The position numbers were made by a program, and so were the translations under genes. Shown piece by piece: positions 11,298 to 21,950 of a DNA stretch of 64,000 bases. The DNA is from Taudactylus pleione. Its lineage: Eukaryota > Chordata > Amphibia > Anura > Myobatrachidae. The notes beneath the pieces are model-generated. The model was not told the origin of the DNA. It did no database searches and saw nothing but the letters and a program-made list of their open reading frames with translations. How positions within the stretch are numbered: the first letter of the stretch is position 1; every line of letters starts with the position of its first letter. The stretch covers positions 930,001 through 994,000 of the forward strand of contig JAUIMM010000686.1 in assembly GCA_031769625.1 (NCBI GenBank). The letters run 5' to 3'.

Positions 11298-11759
11298 TGT
11301 TTGAAGAGTGAAATGGTCTTCCTTTTTTGGGACGTTAACAGCAAGTGTAACCAGGTTAACACAAGTTACATTTGACTAAGGGGTAAACCAGTACTGACGC
11401 CAGTTGAGCAAAACTGAAATATGTTTTCAGCTTTCCAATCCACACCAAAAGGAAGCCTGGCCCAACCTTGGGATTTGTAAGATTGGCCTAAGCAGCTTGC
11501 GCACCAAGTAGGAACCTGGAAAATGTAGAAATCTGAAATTGACACTACACCCAAAAAGGGAAATTACATTGTTACTGTTATGTGTTTCTGGTGTCTGTTT
11601 GACATACAAAGACAAAACACAATCTAACTTTTAAAAAAGGGAAATCCTTGCAGGAACTTATGTCAGGCTAAACTATCTTGGTGTTGGTTTTTAAAAATGA
11701 GCCACAACGTATATTTGTCTTTAAAAATTTATTTGGCAAATACAACAAAAAAAAAAAAA

Positions 11760-13535
11760 CTAATGCCGAAGGAGGCCAGACAGCCGGTCGAGGGCCACCA
11801 GAAGGCCGATTACATGGTGGCGCATCTGCCCCACAACATCCGCCACCTCTTGCCGACGCCTCTGTTCCTCTGTGGGTGAGAAAAGTGTGTGGGTTAATAC
11901 AACAATAGGGACTCCACAGAAAAACATAAAAAAAAAAACAAATCACTCCTAAACCCAAAAACATAAATAAAAAGGGTGGGCTGGCAAAAATACAAGGCCT
12001 AGGTACAAATTCCCACAGGTATGATATGTGTATGCTTAAATCACCAGGAAGAGGTAAAGGCAAACCTTCACAATCAACAAAAGTCAAGCCACAAAAACAC
12101 GAAGAAAGGCACGAGACATGATTACATACAAACAGTTTGTGCTTTAAAAAAAAATAATAAAAAACATACCGGGAAACAAATCGGGAGCTCCGGCAAAACC
12201 TCCATGATCCTCCTCGGAGGATCCGTCATTCCCCAAAGAATGGGGCGGAGTTATGCTGGACTCCGGGGAGGGGGTAATTGGAAGAGGGGTGGGTGGAGGA
12301 GAGGGGGAAGTGGGACGGAGGGGAAGGAGGCCCGACATTTCCGGGAGAGGGTCTGGGAAGGATGGGGAGGAGTGGGGAATAGGCGAAAGATTTGGGGTGG
12401 AGTGTTGGCTGGGGGTTGGGGAGAGTGGGCGGGAACGCCGACGTTGACGGCGGAGTCTTGGCTGTCCCCCTAAAATATGTCAAATAAATTGCGTTTAGTT
12501 TATGGACAAATCCGGGCAAACAAACAAAAAAAAAAAAAGAAAAAAGAAATAAAACCAAAAAAAAAAGCAGTAGAATTAAAAATTCATAAAAAGAGGGAAA
12601 ACATGCAGACGCAGATATGAGTACAAATAATAAATAGAACAGACAGGAAAACATGCACACGCAGATATGAGTACAAATAATAAATAGAACAGACAGGAAA
12701 ACATGCACACGCAGATATGAGTCCAAATAATAAATAGAACAGACAGGAAAACATGCACACGCAGATATGAGTACAAATAATAAATAGAACAGACAGGAAA
12801 ACATGCACACGCAGATATGAGTACAAATAATAAATAGAACAGACAGGAAAACATGCACACGCAGATATGAGTACAAATAATAAATAGAACAGACAGGAAA
12901 ACATGCAGACGCAGATATGAGTACAAATAATAAATAGAACAGACAGGAAAACATGCACACGCAGATATGAGTACAAATAATAAATAGAACAGACAGGAAA
13001 ACATGCACACGCAGATATGAGTACAAATAATAAATAGAACAGACAGGAAAACATGCACACGCTGATATGAGTACAAATAATAAATAGAACAGACAGGAAA
13101 ACATGCAGACGCAGATATGAGTACAAATAATAAATAGAACAGACAGGAAAACATGCACACGCAGATATGAGTACAAATAATAAATAGAACAGACAGGAAA
13201 ACATGCACACGCAGTTTGCCCCACAAACACAAACATTAAAACCACAATACATAACACTTACTTGCCAGGATCTGCATGCGAAAGCATGCCAGCAAGCGGG
13301 GCGTTCGCCGTTGCAGGTCGGACCACCTGCGCTCCAGCTGCCCGATGTTGCGGCGTGATCCGAAGGACCGCAGGCGGGACCGTACCTCCGCATACGCGGA
13401 GCGCTTCTGCCGGTTGGTCATGGGTTCTGGCTGGCTGGTGATCCGGCGATCCATGACCTCCGTAAGCACCAGCAGCTCACGCCTGGTGAATGCGGAGGCT
13501 CTCATGATGGCAATGGTGTTTTTCTTAAAAATCAT
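11760..13535 (-). CDS. Harbinger second Myb/SANT-like protein, gene B (copy 1, open)
   Basis: Three exons, 13535-13262, 12469-12170 and 11869-11760, all with GT-AG junctions and phases that keep one frame, give about 227 codons. Exon 1 holds a compact Myb/SANT-like domain (FTRRELLVLTEVMDRR ... IGQLERRWSDLQRRTP). Exon 2 is proline/serine-rich with an acidic end (SSEEDHGG). Exon 3 encodes a charged amphipathic helix (EEQRRRQEVADVVGQMR) ending LDRLSGLL. It runs tail-to-tail with the transposase. Intron 1 contains the 50-bp minisatellite. A second in-frame Met at 13505 may be the true start. It is related in domain type to gene A but not a close copy. Its role as a DNA-binding accessory protein is inferred. 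Confidence 0.82.
12601..13214. repeat. 50-bp minisatellite in gene B intron 1, 12 units
   Basis: Units of exactly 50 bp start ACATGCACACGCAGATATGA and are nearly identical (ACATGCAGACG variants in a few; one has GCTGATATGA). The long cysteine/phenylalanine-rich minus-strand frames are produced by the array. Copy 2 has seven units. Confidence 0.97.
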
Positions 13536-13989
13536 TTTTGATAAAGTGTGTAAAAATTTTCTGATTGGCTAATGTATTTTGGAAATTAACAGGAGCAATT
13601 TTATTGGTTAGTGTATGAGTCATGTGTTCGACAGGGCCAGAAATCTCTGGAGAGTTATGATAGGCTTGATGCAGTGACATGCGTAAGCAAATTTAAATAA
13701 AGAAATGAACCCAGGGAAATATGCGGGGATACACAGCAATAGTACAATTGTTTAATTGTGGTTCACATGTTTTTTAAACAATAAAAGCGAATGTTTCATC
13801 CGTACGTATTCTGCGGGTAAACACAAACACAGACAAGAGTAAAGTTTCTTGCATTGTGTTGAAAAAAAACAAACAATTAAGCTAATTGATACATTGATTG
13901 GCATGATACGATTGATGGAGGTAGGCAGAATAAAGGAGCAGGTAATCGACATCTGACAAGGCCACTTCCTGTTTATACTTGTGCGTGCG

Positions 13990-14179
13990 TTCCTTTCAAG
14001 CCATTTCGGGGATGTACGCTCGCTATTTCGTACGCTCGTTAGTTAGAGGAGGGGTCGTCAGAGTTTAGGGAGGATTTTTAGATGCGAACGAAAATACGAG
14101 CGAGCCATTGAATTTAAATATTTTTGTACGTACGCCTAACGTACGTGCGCCCGCTTGCGTGCGGCTCTGAATGAGGGCC
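13990..14179. promoter_or_regulatory. Terminal and subterminal region of Harbinger copy 1 (gene B side)
   Basis: Dense TACG/GCG motifs (ATGTACGCTCGC, TTCGTACGCTCG, GTACGTACGCC, AACGTACGTGCG) precede the terminal GTGCGGCTCTGAATGAGGGCC. They mirror the motif-rich opposite end and are candidate binding sites for the transposase or the Myb-like proteins. Confidence 0.5.
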
Positions 14180-14386
14180 ATTGTGCCTTATAATAACCAA
14201 TGCAAGGAAATTACACTAATGATCCCATTTGAATGTATATATCTCTGTTTTTTAATATAACAGCTTCATAATGGGGTAAGGATGAAATGAGGGAGATTGC
14301 CAGACTCTTCAGGGAGACAGGGAGATTGCTACTATTTCAGGGAGTCTCCCTGACAATGAGGGAGAGTTGGCAAGTATGGATAGAAC

Positions 14387-16346
14387 TATTACCCTGGATA
14401 ATGGATGTGGTTTGATAGAAATAATAATGTTTTTCATAGACACAGTAGAGGTTCCTGTTACCTCTGTGACTGTCATTACGAAATTTAAGGCCTGCCAGGG
14501 CATGTTGGCACAGCATGCCCTGGCATAGAAGGCCCGCTGACATGTTGTACAACAGTAAAAAAGAAAGACAGGAGGTACTCACTGAATTGGGGAATACTTT
14601 ATGACAACATCCCCAGCTGTCTGCAACGTAAGCATTGCAGGGGGATTCGGTATGATTCAGCCAGCGGTTCAACTCCCGGCAGCCGTCCACCGACTTCATA
14701 AACGTATACCTTGCAGGGGACCACCAGGCTGGAGAGGCGCCCTCCCCGCGGCTTGCTTTCTAAGTGCCTTTACAGCTGCACTCGCTGCGCCTGTGACAGG
14801 CAGGCTGAGGCAGCCAGTGCAATAGTGTGATGGGCGGGCTTGGCAGGGCAAAACTAAAGGGTAGTCCAAGGGAGGACTGGGCAGCTGCAGAAATAAACTA
14901 GATTTGAATTCAGGCAGATATGCAATCTGGCTAATGGGTGGTCCGGACTCCAGACTACCTGTTAGCAAGAATGCAGATCCGCCTGTATTTAAATGTAATT
15001 TATGTCTGCAGCCGCATAACTGATTTCATTGCCCAGCAATGCTCCCCCCGAGCGGGAGGTGCTAGTTTGTTACGTTGTTATAAGCAGCACCACTGCCAGC
15101 AATAGTATGTAGACAGTGAGTGAGAGAGAGACAGCTGGCACCTGCCTGTCTCTGACGGAGGTGAGGAGGGCGCAAATTTACAGTTTGCATCGGACATCCT
15201 AGCACCAGCCCTGCCTAAGCCCCTTGTTTACCAACACTTACACATCACTTACACATCTTCGGTCCATTTAGGCGTCTTGGTAAAAATGTAAAGTTGCTGT
15301 ACTGCTTTCCTATGAAGTCCATCACAAATGGCAGGTCAGTATCAAACTATCAAACACTATCATAAAAATAAAAGAGAAAGCTTGCTCTTGCTGTCCTCTT
15401 AAATTTGGACATGACAGGACTAGCTGAAACCTCTAGTGTACCAGTAAAAACTATTATTTCTAATAGTAACGATAAGCCCACACCTCCTGCTCAGGAGAGT
15501 GGGGGAGAGCCCTGGTGCTATCAGGACAGGAGTCAGACTAGTTGTCCCTAGGGAAGGGTGATTCTAGCCCTGTGCAGATCAGCCTAGGGCCAGTTGGCAC
15601 TGTGGCATGGGGACCCCATGCAAAGTGTCCCCCCTGCTACAGTGCCACCAGTCCTAGCTGGTAAAACCTGCTGCTGACTAGTGGAAAATCGGGGGGACCC
15701 CAAACGGTTTGCCTCTTCAATCTTTTCCATTGCCAAGCAAGACTTAATGGACTAGGGCTGGTTATCAACTTTGAAGGGGACCCCATTCCCTTTTTTATTA
15801 ATTTTGTCAATGTTCGCACAGATCCAGTGCTTGCAAATTGCGGTGGGTTTGTGTTGGGATAGGGGTTTAGCAACTGATTTTTACTGGTTTAGCGATTGCA
15901 AGTTCTTTTTGGAAGGTCAAAATGACCTTTAGTTAATGCTGTACTTAATAAACTTACCACAAAATGTTTATGTATTAATAAGTTTAATAAACATTGAAAT
16001 ACATGTGAAACACAATATAAAGTATTGATCCTCTTGTATTAATATTATTCTTGGTATCCAACAACAACATCTGGTAACAGCACTTTTACAGGTTTATTAT
16101 TCAAGTAATTATAAAAAGATGTAATAATTATAACCCTACATGAATGAATGGAAAAAAGAAATAAGTTACAAAGTCTATACACAATCATTAGATGCAATAA
16201 CAATATATTATATTATTATTTATATATATAGTGCCACAATGTGGCCATAGTACCATAAAGGGTATTTACAATAAAACAGAAATAATGCTATTAATTCAAA
16301 TAGAAAGTACAGGGGAGAAAAAAATAGAGATTTCAATACAACTGAG
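14387..16346. other. Intergenic sequence without recognised gene
   Basis: I see no domain-bearing frame. Low-complexity AT-rich sequence occupies 15950-16340, with an ATTATTATTTATATATATAGTGCC stretch resembling the head of the frog-type 'GCGCTTTACA' repeat seen at 22990. Around 14700-14960 two short frames oppose each other without homology that I recognise. Confidence 0.35.
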
Positions 16347-17640
16347 CAGTGGCATAACTAGGGCAGGGCGAGCGGGGTGCGTGCCCTGGGCGCTGTTGGC
16401 GCGGCGGCGCCGGGGGGCGCCACCGGCCACGGTACCGGCCCGCCCGCCCTAGTTAGCCAGTGTAACGCCGACCGCAATGAGTGCGGTCAGCGCTATACAT
16501 TTACACAGGACCGGCGCTAGGCTTCCAGCGCCGGTCCTGTGCTTCACAGCTGAGCCCGTTCCCTCCCCCAATAGCGCTAGGAGGCGGGCTCAGGCTGTTC
16601 ATAACACACGCATTGCCGCCAGCGCTGGCGGTGATGCGTGTGTTAAACAGCAGCCAATGAGAGTCAGATAGACTCTCATTGACTGCTGCAGCACCCACTG
16701 CAAGAGCCGGGCTTCCGTCCGGCTCCTGCAGTGGGTAATGGGACAGATGCCATGACATCATGACATCTGTCCCATAATGCTGAGCTCGCCAGCCCGGGAG
16801 GACTGGCAGGTGGCAGCGGGAGCGGCGTCGCGGACCGGAGCAACAGCAGCGTGGATTCAGGTAAGTATATTTTTATATATATATATTTTTTTAACCTATC
16901 TGCACTACTGCGGGCACAACGGGGGAGGGGGGTGGCTACTACTGGGGGGACCTCTACTGGGGGTGGGGGCACAACGGGGGAGGGGTGGCTACTACTGGGG
17001 GCACCATTATTGGGAGGACCTCTACTGGGGGGGGCTACTACTGGGGGCACTTAATCGGGAGGGGGAACCTCTACTGGGGACTACTACTTGGGGGGAACTA
17101 CCACTGGGGGCATTATAAAAGGGGCCTACTACTATAGGCACTGCACTCGGGGTCCACTACTGGGGGCAATAATAGGAAGGGCCACTACAGGGGTCACTGG
17201 ATAGGGGGGATCACTACTGGGTGCCTGCATAAGGGGACCACTACTGGGAAAACTGCATGGGGGGGGACTACTGCTGGGGGCACTATATAAAGGGCACTGC
17301 ATAGGGGGGGACTACTGGGGTTACCATATAAAGGGCACTGCATAAGGGGATACCGCTACTGGGCGCACTGCATTGTGGGGACTGCTACTGTGGGCACTGC
17401 ATAAGGGGGAACACTACATGGGGCACTGCATTTGGGGGGGCCACTACTGGGGGTACTGAGTAAGGGGAACTAATTGGGGGCTGTATAAGGGGGACCACTA
17501 CTGGGGATACTGTATAAGGGGCACTACTATGGGCCTGCATAAGAGGGACCACAACTGCATACTGGGGGTACTGTATAAGGGGTACTACTGGGGTTAAGGT
17601 GCATATGGATAGGAATGTTCAGTGTGAAAATAAAGGGGTG
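16347..17640. mobile_element. hAT-like element start followed by irregular CTACTGGGGGCAC repeats
   Basis: CAGTGGCATAACTAGGGC at 16347 is a hAT-type end, followed by GC-rich sequence with an internal inverted repeat (GCACTCATTGCGG region, 16455-16780). From about 16905 to 17590 an irregular tandem repeat of motifs such as CACTACTGGGGGCAC and GCATAAGGGGGA runs on. I could not find the matching 3' end or an 8-bp duplication, so the boundaries are uncertain. Confidence 0.4.
16905..17595. repeat. Irregular minisatellite (CTACTGGGGGCAC-like units)
   Basis: Variable 12-35-bp units built on CTACTGGGGGCACT and GCATAAGGGG words. They are G-rich on this strand, with many runs of four or more G. Confidence 0.7.
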
Positions 17641-18474
17641 TGTCATGTTGACACGCCCCATTTTTAAGTGACCACACCCATTTTTTTGTGTAGTGTAGTG
17701 GATGGGCAGCATAAGGATGAACAGGTCATTAACTCAACCTTTTTGGAATGTTAATAAACAGAAATCAGTCTCAAAACTTGACAAAAACCAAGTTGGAAGG
17801 TGGCATCAATTTCCCTCACCTTTCTCTTTATAACCAAGCTGCTAATTGTCATTTTATTAAATAATGGCTATTCTCATAAAGTGTATATGCCCACTTTGAT
17901 TTGAAGCAACAACTGTTACCAGATCTTAATCTGATTGTGTTCCTGCATATGGAAAGAAAATTTATCCTTGCCTCAGGTTTGGGTAACCCCTTACTGATGA
18001 CCAGAAGGATGGCTTGGATTAAACTTAGAAAAGTGTGCCAATTTGCCTTCTCTTCGTTATTCCTGACTCTGCTGGGTAACCCTGATTGTCAAAGAGGGTA
18101 AGATGCATTTCCCTTTTTGTCCTATTCGGCTAGGGAATTAATCTTCAATCAAAATGTTGGTAGATAGTAGAACTCGTAGACCCTTGACCTTTGCTCAGGC
18201 AGCTGCCAAATTTGAATTCTTCCGCCACCACCCATTTGCCTTCTTTCAAGCTCAACATTATGTCCATACAAATATCCATAACCTCTCTCCATCTGATTGG
18301 ATTAATGCACTGGATTTCTGGTCAGACAACACCCATCAAAAGCCATTTACTTTTATTACACCCATATGTGCTCCCCTATTCTCTCGTGATCACGCAACGG
18401 GCTATACGGTCTGGCAGGAGCAATTTCCACACCTTCATCTCTCTCAGATTTAAATACCCTGGGGTCTATGGAGG

Positions 18475-18640
18475 AGATGGACTAAGCCTTGGAGAGAGAT
18501 TAAGTGGATGTAAGTGAATCAAGTACCAACCAATCCGCTCCTAACTGTCATTTTTCAAAAACAGCCTTTAAAGTGACAGGAGCTGATTGGTTGGTACTTT
18601 ATCCCAACCACTTTATCTTAGCTTAGTACATAGACACCCC
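18475..18640. mobile_element. Short palindromic MITE in the L1
   Basis: AGTACCAACCAATCCGCTCC (from 18519) and GGAGCTGATTGGTTGGTACT (to 18599) form inverted arms around a central loop. The related element at 62433-63194 has the arm motif GGAGCTGATTGGCTGG. Its ends are approximate. Confidence 0.55.
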
Positions 18641-18809
18641 TTTTTTATTAGCTGCACGTTAACAGCAACAACATAGAGAGAGATGCTATAAAAAATATTC
18701 TATTCTATAGAGGTTATTTGTCCCTGTCCAGAGCATGCACAATTGGATTGACTGACTTGCCAATGTGTCTTAAGTGTGCCACTTCTGCCACGCTGTAGCC
18801 TTGTTTCTA

Positions 18810-19166
18810 GGATTGCCATTCAATATAAAGATTCTAGGTCCAAATTAAACAAAACAGAGGGAAAGGATGTAGTTTCAATATACACCAAAATAAATAGAAT
18901 GAAAATAGAAAGACATTGTGGTTTAAAATGGATTCAGATCACTGACCAATATTTCAATTTACATGTTTGAATTATTGTGGTGTGCAAATAAGTATAAGTA
19001 AAGCAGCAGATGTTATTAATTACCTGATGAATGCTGGTACAGTGTGAGTTTAATATATTCTCAGGGCCGGTACACACTGGCCGATATATTGGGCGATCAA
19101 TCTGGAGCTGCAAGAAGATTGCTACAGTTACTGTTTTTAACTTGTATTTGATATTAAGTTAATTAC

Positions 19167-19200
<34 letters not shown>

Positions 19201-19393
19201 ACACCAGTAATTGACAAAATGTATTTTATTTAATAAAGTTAATAACAGTTACTGTAGCCACTGTTACTGCAGCCGCAGATGTTACAAAGCTGCTTTGGCT
19301 TCATTGTCGGGTGCCGTGGCATGCAGAAGAATAGCAGTGTATCTGCTCTTTAATTGCATGGGGATGACACAATTGCCCCTTTCCAGCCATGCG
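18810..19393. other. Insertion-derived sequence without gene
   Basis: Sequence inside the L1 gap. It includes GGGCCGGTACACACTGGCCGA at 19073, reminiscent of the GCTGGGTACACACT MITE ends, and a (TA)n/(CA)n tract at 19169-19200. No coding signal. Confidence 0.35.
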
Positions 19394-19786
19394 CAGGCCC
19401 GCTGAGAGCAGCGGCGTGCCTGGGTAATAGGGGGCGTGACCTAATCGCGGGAGGCGTGGCCACATCCCCTTCCCGAAAAAAAAAAAAGATTTGCAGGGCC
19501 GCGGAGTGGCGCTGCACGCTGGGGAGGGGGGCACTCTGGGCCCCTCAGCCCTGCTCAAAGCCAGGGGGGCGCGATCAGTGTGATCGCTCCCCCCCACAGG
19601 CATAGGAGACTGCTGTGGCTGCTGCTCAGCAGACACGAGCAGTCTCCACTGCAGATCACCACACGCTGTGTGCTGGGCTGCTGTGAGGGAGGGAGAGCGG
19701 CGCCGGACCCGGGCACCCACTGAGCCCCTCAGGAAGCCCAGGCCCCGGTAATCTGTACCCGCTCCCCCCCCCTCTTGGCGCCCCTG
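19394..19786. mobile_element. Non-autonomous hAT element, same family as 48838-49214
   Basis: Starts CAGGCCCGCTGAGAGCAG and ends TTGGCGCCCCTG. It is flanked by GCCATGCG (19386-19393) and ACCATACG (19787-19794), which differ only by two G/A transitions and so look like a decayed 8-bp duplication. The interior (GATCAGTGTGATCGCTCCC, CATAGGAGACTGCTGTGGC) is closely shared with the later copy. The minus-strand 185-codon frame here is not a gene. Confidence 0.8.
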
Positions 19787-19904
19787 ACCATACGGACCCA
19801 GCAGGTTTATGTAAATGGGGGAAGGGGATATTGGGAGAACTTCTGCACTAGTAGGCATCTCTAAAAAGTCATATGTAACTCCAAATTATTACTGAAGACA
19901 TGTA

Positions 19905-20148
19905 GGGCCAAATGTAATAGGGTGAGAGTTTAGAAAAGTGAGAGTTTCTGACACTTTTTAAACTTTGCCAATGTAAACAAAAACAAAGTAACAGAGTGAA
20001 CTTGCATGTTTTTTTAGACTTAAAAAACTCTCACGATTTAAAATCTCATTCAGATGTTTTCCCATTTTGAAGATAAAACTCAACCAATGTGAGAGTTTAC
20101 TGCTAAACTCTCACATTTTCTAAACTCTCACCCTATTACATTTGGCCC
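19905..20148. mobile_element. Palindromic MITE (GGGCCAAATGTAATAGGGTG)
   Basis: Starts GGGCCAAATGTAATAGGGTG and ends with the inverted CACCCTATTACATTTGGCCC. The arms of about 60 bp also share GAGAGTTTAGAAAA/TTTTCTAAACTCTC. Its ends resemble those of the element at 57866-58729 (GGGCGAGATGTAATAGGGTG). Confidence 0.85.
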
Positions 20149-20780
20149 TAAGTGTGTGTTATTCATGCTGCCAAAGACAATAAATGTGGTTATACAGAGA
20201 AACTCTTTGTTAGGTGCATTATAGAAGTTGATATATAAAATATAACCTTTATTTCATTAATTAAAATTGTGTACCGTACCAGTAAAATACTAAAAGCAAT
20301 AATTCCATTTCATATTAAAGATAACATGAAGTAATACAATTTGCAAAGTTGTGAAGTAAACAGATTTTAATTTCTGATGTCGTCTTGCTCTCAGTTTTAT
20401 ATGCTATAATATTGTAGGTAAATATTGCCTTATATTGTGGGTCTTAGCCAATGAGCGGCCGCTAATGTTAGCCGCCACTGATTGGCCAGCGGCCCGGGAC
20501 TGAAGTCTGCTCGTTCCCACGAGCAGACAGTAGCGTAGTGTAACACCATGCAGTAACATGCTGTTACACTGTATCAGGGGCCCGTCTTGGATTTCTGCAG
20601 AGAACATCGTGGGACATAAAGGTGAGTATTGGATCTTTTTTTTACAGGTAAATCGTGGGGATACTTTACGTTGACAAGTGGACGTGAACATCTGGAAACA
20701 GGTGACTATGTATGTGTATGTATGTATGCATTAAAGCTTTATTATCACGGTGTGTTGTGTGTTTTTTAAACCATTTATTT
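20149..20780. other. Intergenic AT-rich sequence
   Basis: No gene is seen. There is a GC-rich patch at 20450-20530 with an inverted CGAGCAGAC/GTCTGCTCG pair. Confidence 0.3.
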
Positions 20781-21752
20781 ACAGGTGACGTACAGGTACC
20801 AGTGGGCCCTTAATGCCCCGCATGCTGGTACTTGTGATATTCCAAGTACCAGCATGCAGGGGAGGCTTGCTGGGACCTGTAGTTTCACAGTAAATAAAAT
20901 GATGATAAATCTATTTTTTACACTACACCAAACACTATCAACCCGCCACCCACCACCCAGGGGTGGCAGGGATAGCCCCGGGCTATCAGGCTAGGCCAGG
21001 GGTGCTCTGGAGAGGGTGACTCCTTTATTGGGGGGGTCACCAACTCCCCAGGGATCCCTGGCCTGGGCTGACTAATGGTCAGGGTTGATGCTGCGGCTGG
21101 GGGGCCCGGTGAAAGGGCACCCCTGTCTGTGGCATCAGTCCCCCGTTAGAAAGGGTCCAGGGCTAGTTTTTAATATATACAGTGGAGCTCACGTCATTTT
21201 TTTTCTCCATATATTTAAAACCAGCTCTATCCCTGCTGGTTCTTACATTACAGGGGACCCCTACACATTTTTTTCCCTGTAATGTTAAGAACCTGGACAG
21301 GCTGGCAAGCCCAAGGCTGGTTAGTGTTTTTGGGGGGGACCTCACGTCTTTTTATTTTACAAATGATCCCTATTTTTTCCAGTTACAGAAAGAAGCATAC
21401 ACAAATCACAATGATTTGTGTATGTTTCTGACCATCTCGCAGCTCAGGGGGTTGAGAGTTTGAAAAGTGATTTGGAAAGAGAGTTTGCTCCTATCTCACC
21501 CGAGCTTGTCATCCCGATTTTTGGTAAATTTGAGAGATGTATGTTTTAGGTGAAAAGTACTTTCCGATTTGGCCCGAAGGTGATTTGATTAGAGATTGCT
21601 ATCTCACCCAAATTTTATGAGTGAAATGAGAGAAATCTCTCTCTAACTCACAAACTTTGCCTTTAGTAAATTTGCAAGCAGGAAAAAAATCAATTAATCA
21701 CCCGAGATGGTCATCTCGACCTATCTCAAATCTTAGTAAATTTACCCCTCAG
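20781..21752. mobile_element. Fragment related to the 57866-58729 MITE family
   Basis: The block around 20805-20890 (CCAGCATGCAGGGGAGGCTTGCTGGGACCTGTAGTT) recurs at 58000-58038, followed in both by TTTACAC..ACAC and CACC..GGGGTGGC/GCTGGGGGTAGCCC sequences. The stretch ends TTAGTAAATTTACCCCTCA. I could not define the 5' boundary. Confidence 0.5.
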
Positions 21753-21754
21753 TT

Positions 21755-21950
21755 TTGTTGGGAGCCAATTAACCTACCAGTATATATTTGGAGTGTGGAA
21801 GGAAACCAGAGCACCCGGAGAAAAACTAACGCAAGCACAGGGAGAGTATACAAACTCCATTTAGTTAGGGCCGTAGTGGGAATCAAACTCACAACTTCAG
21901 TACTGTGAGACAGTAATGCTAAACATTACACCATCTGTGCTAGCTGTTGA
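21755..21950 (+). repeat. SINE-like repeat with tRNA-like reverse B box
   Basis: Contains GGAAACCAGAGCACCCGGAG, AGTATACAAACTCCAT and GGGAATCAAACTCACAAC..AATGCTAA, matching in order the repeat at 22990-23335. The 3' part reads as a degraded tRNA-like module on the minus strand. Confidence 0.6.

Larger units (their letters stand above)
6046..14179 (+). mobile_element. Autonomous PIF/Harbinger DNA transposon, copy 1
   Basis: The element starts GGCCCTCATTCAGAGCCGCA and ends with its inverted repeat TGCGGCTCTGAATGAGGGCC. The flanking triplets are ATA and ATT, an imperfect 3-bp duplication. It carries a transposase on the + strand (9683-10942) and two Myb/SANT-like genes on the - strand (A at 8354-7070, B at 13535-11760). 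A second copy lies inverted at 49933-57725. The length difference of 341 bp is close to the difference in minisatellite copies (about five 50-bp and two 48-bp units). The transposase and gene B are open; gene A has a 2-nt deletion. Confidence 0.95.
5836..14378. mobile_element. hAT element (CATACTTGCC family) split by Harbinger copy 1
   Basis: The ends are CATACTTGCCTACT at 5836 and GTTGGCAAGTATG at 14378, inverted repeats of one another. They are bounded by the perfect 8-bp duplication GATAGAAC at 5828-5835 and 14379-14386. The hAT sequence itself is only 5836-6045 plus 14180-14378 (about 0.4 kb). Between them sits the 8.1-kb Harbinger element, so Harbinger arrived after the hAT insertion. 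The same hAT family occurs at 33903-34298. Confidence 0.9.

Noticed and set aside
12226..13393. Cys/Phe-rich repetitive frames up to 343 codons (also 50718-51638)
   Set aside because: They run through the 50-bp intronic minisatellite. The spliced gene B model with conserved GT-AG sites explains the true exons and removes the repeat.
19301..19858. Minus-strand 185-codon frame
   Set aside because: It spans a non-autonomous hAT element and its flanks; the sister element at 48838 does not preserve it.
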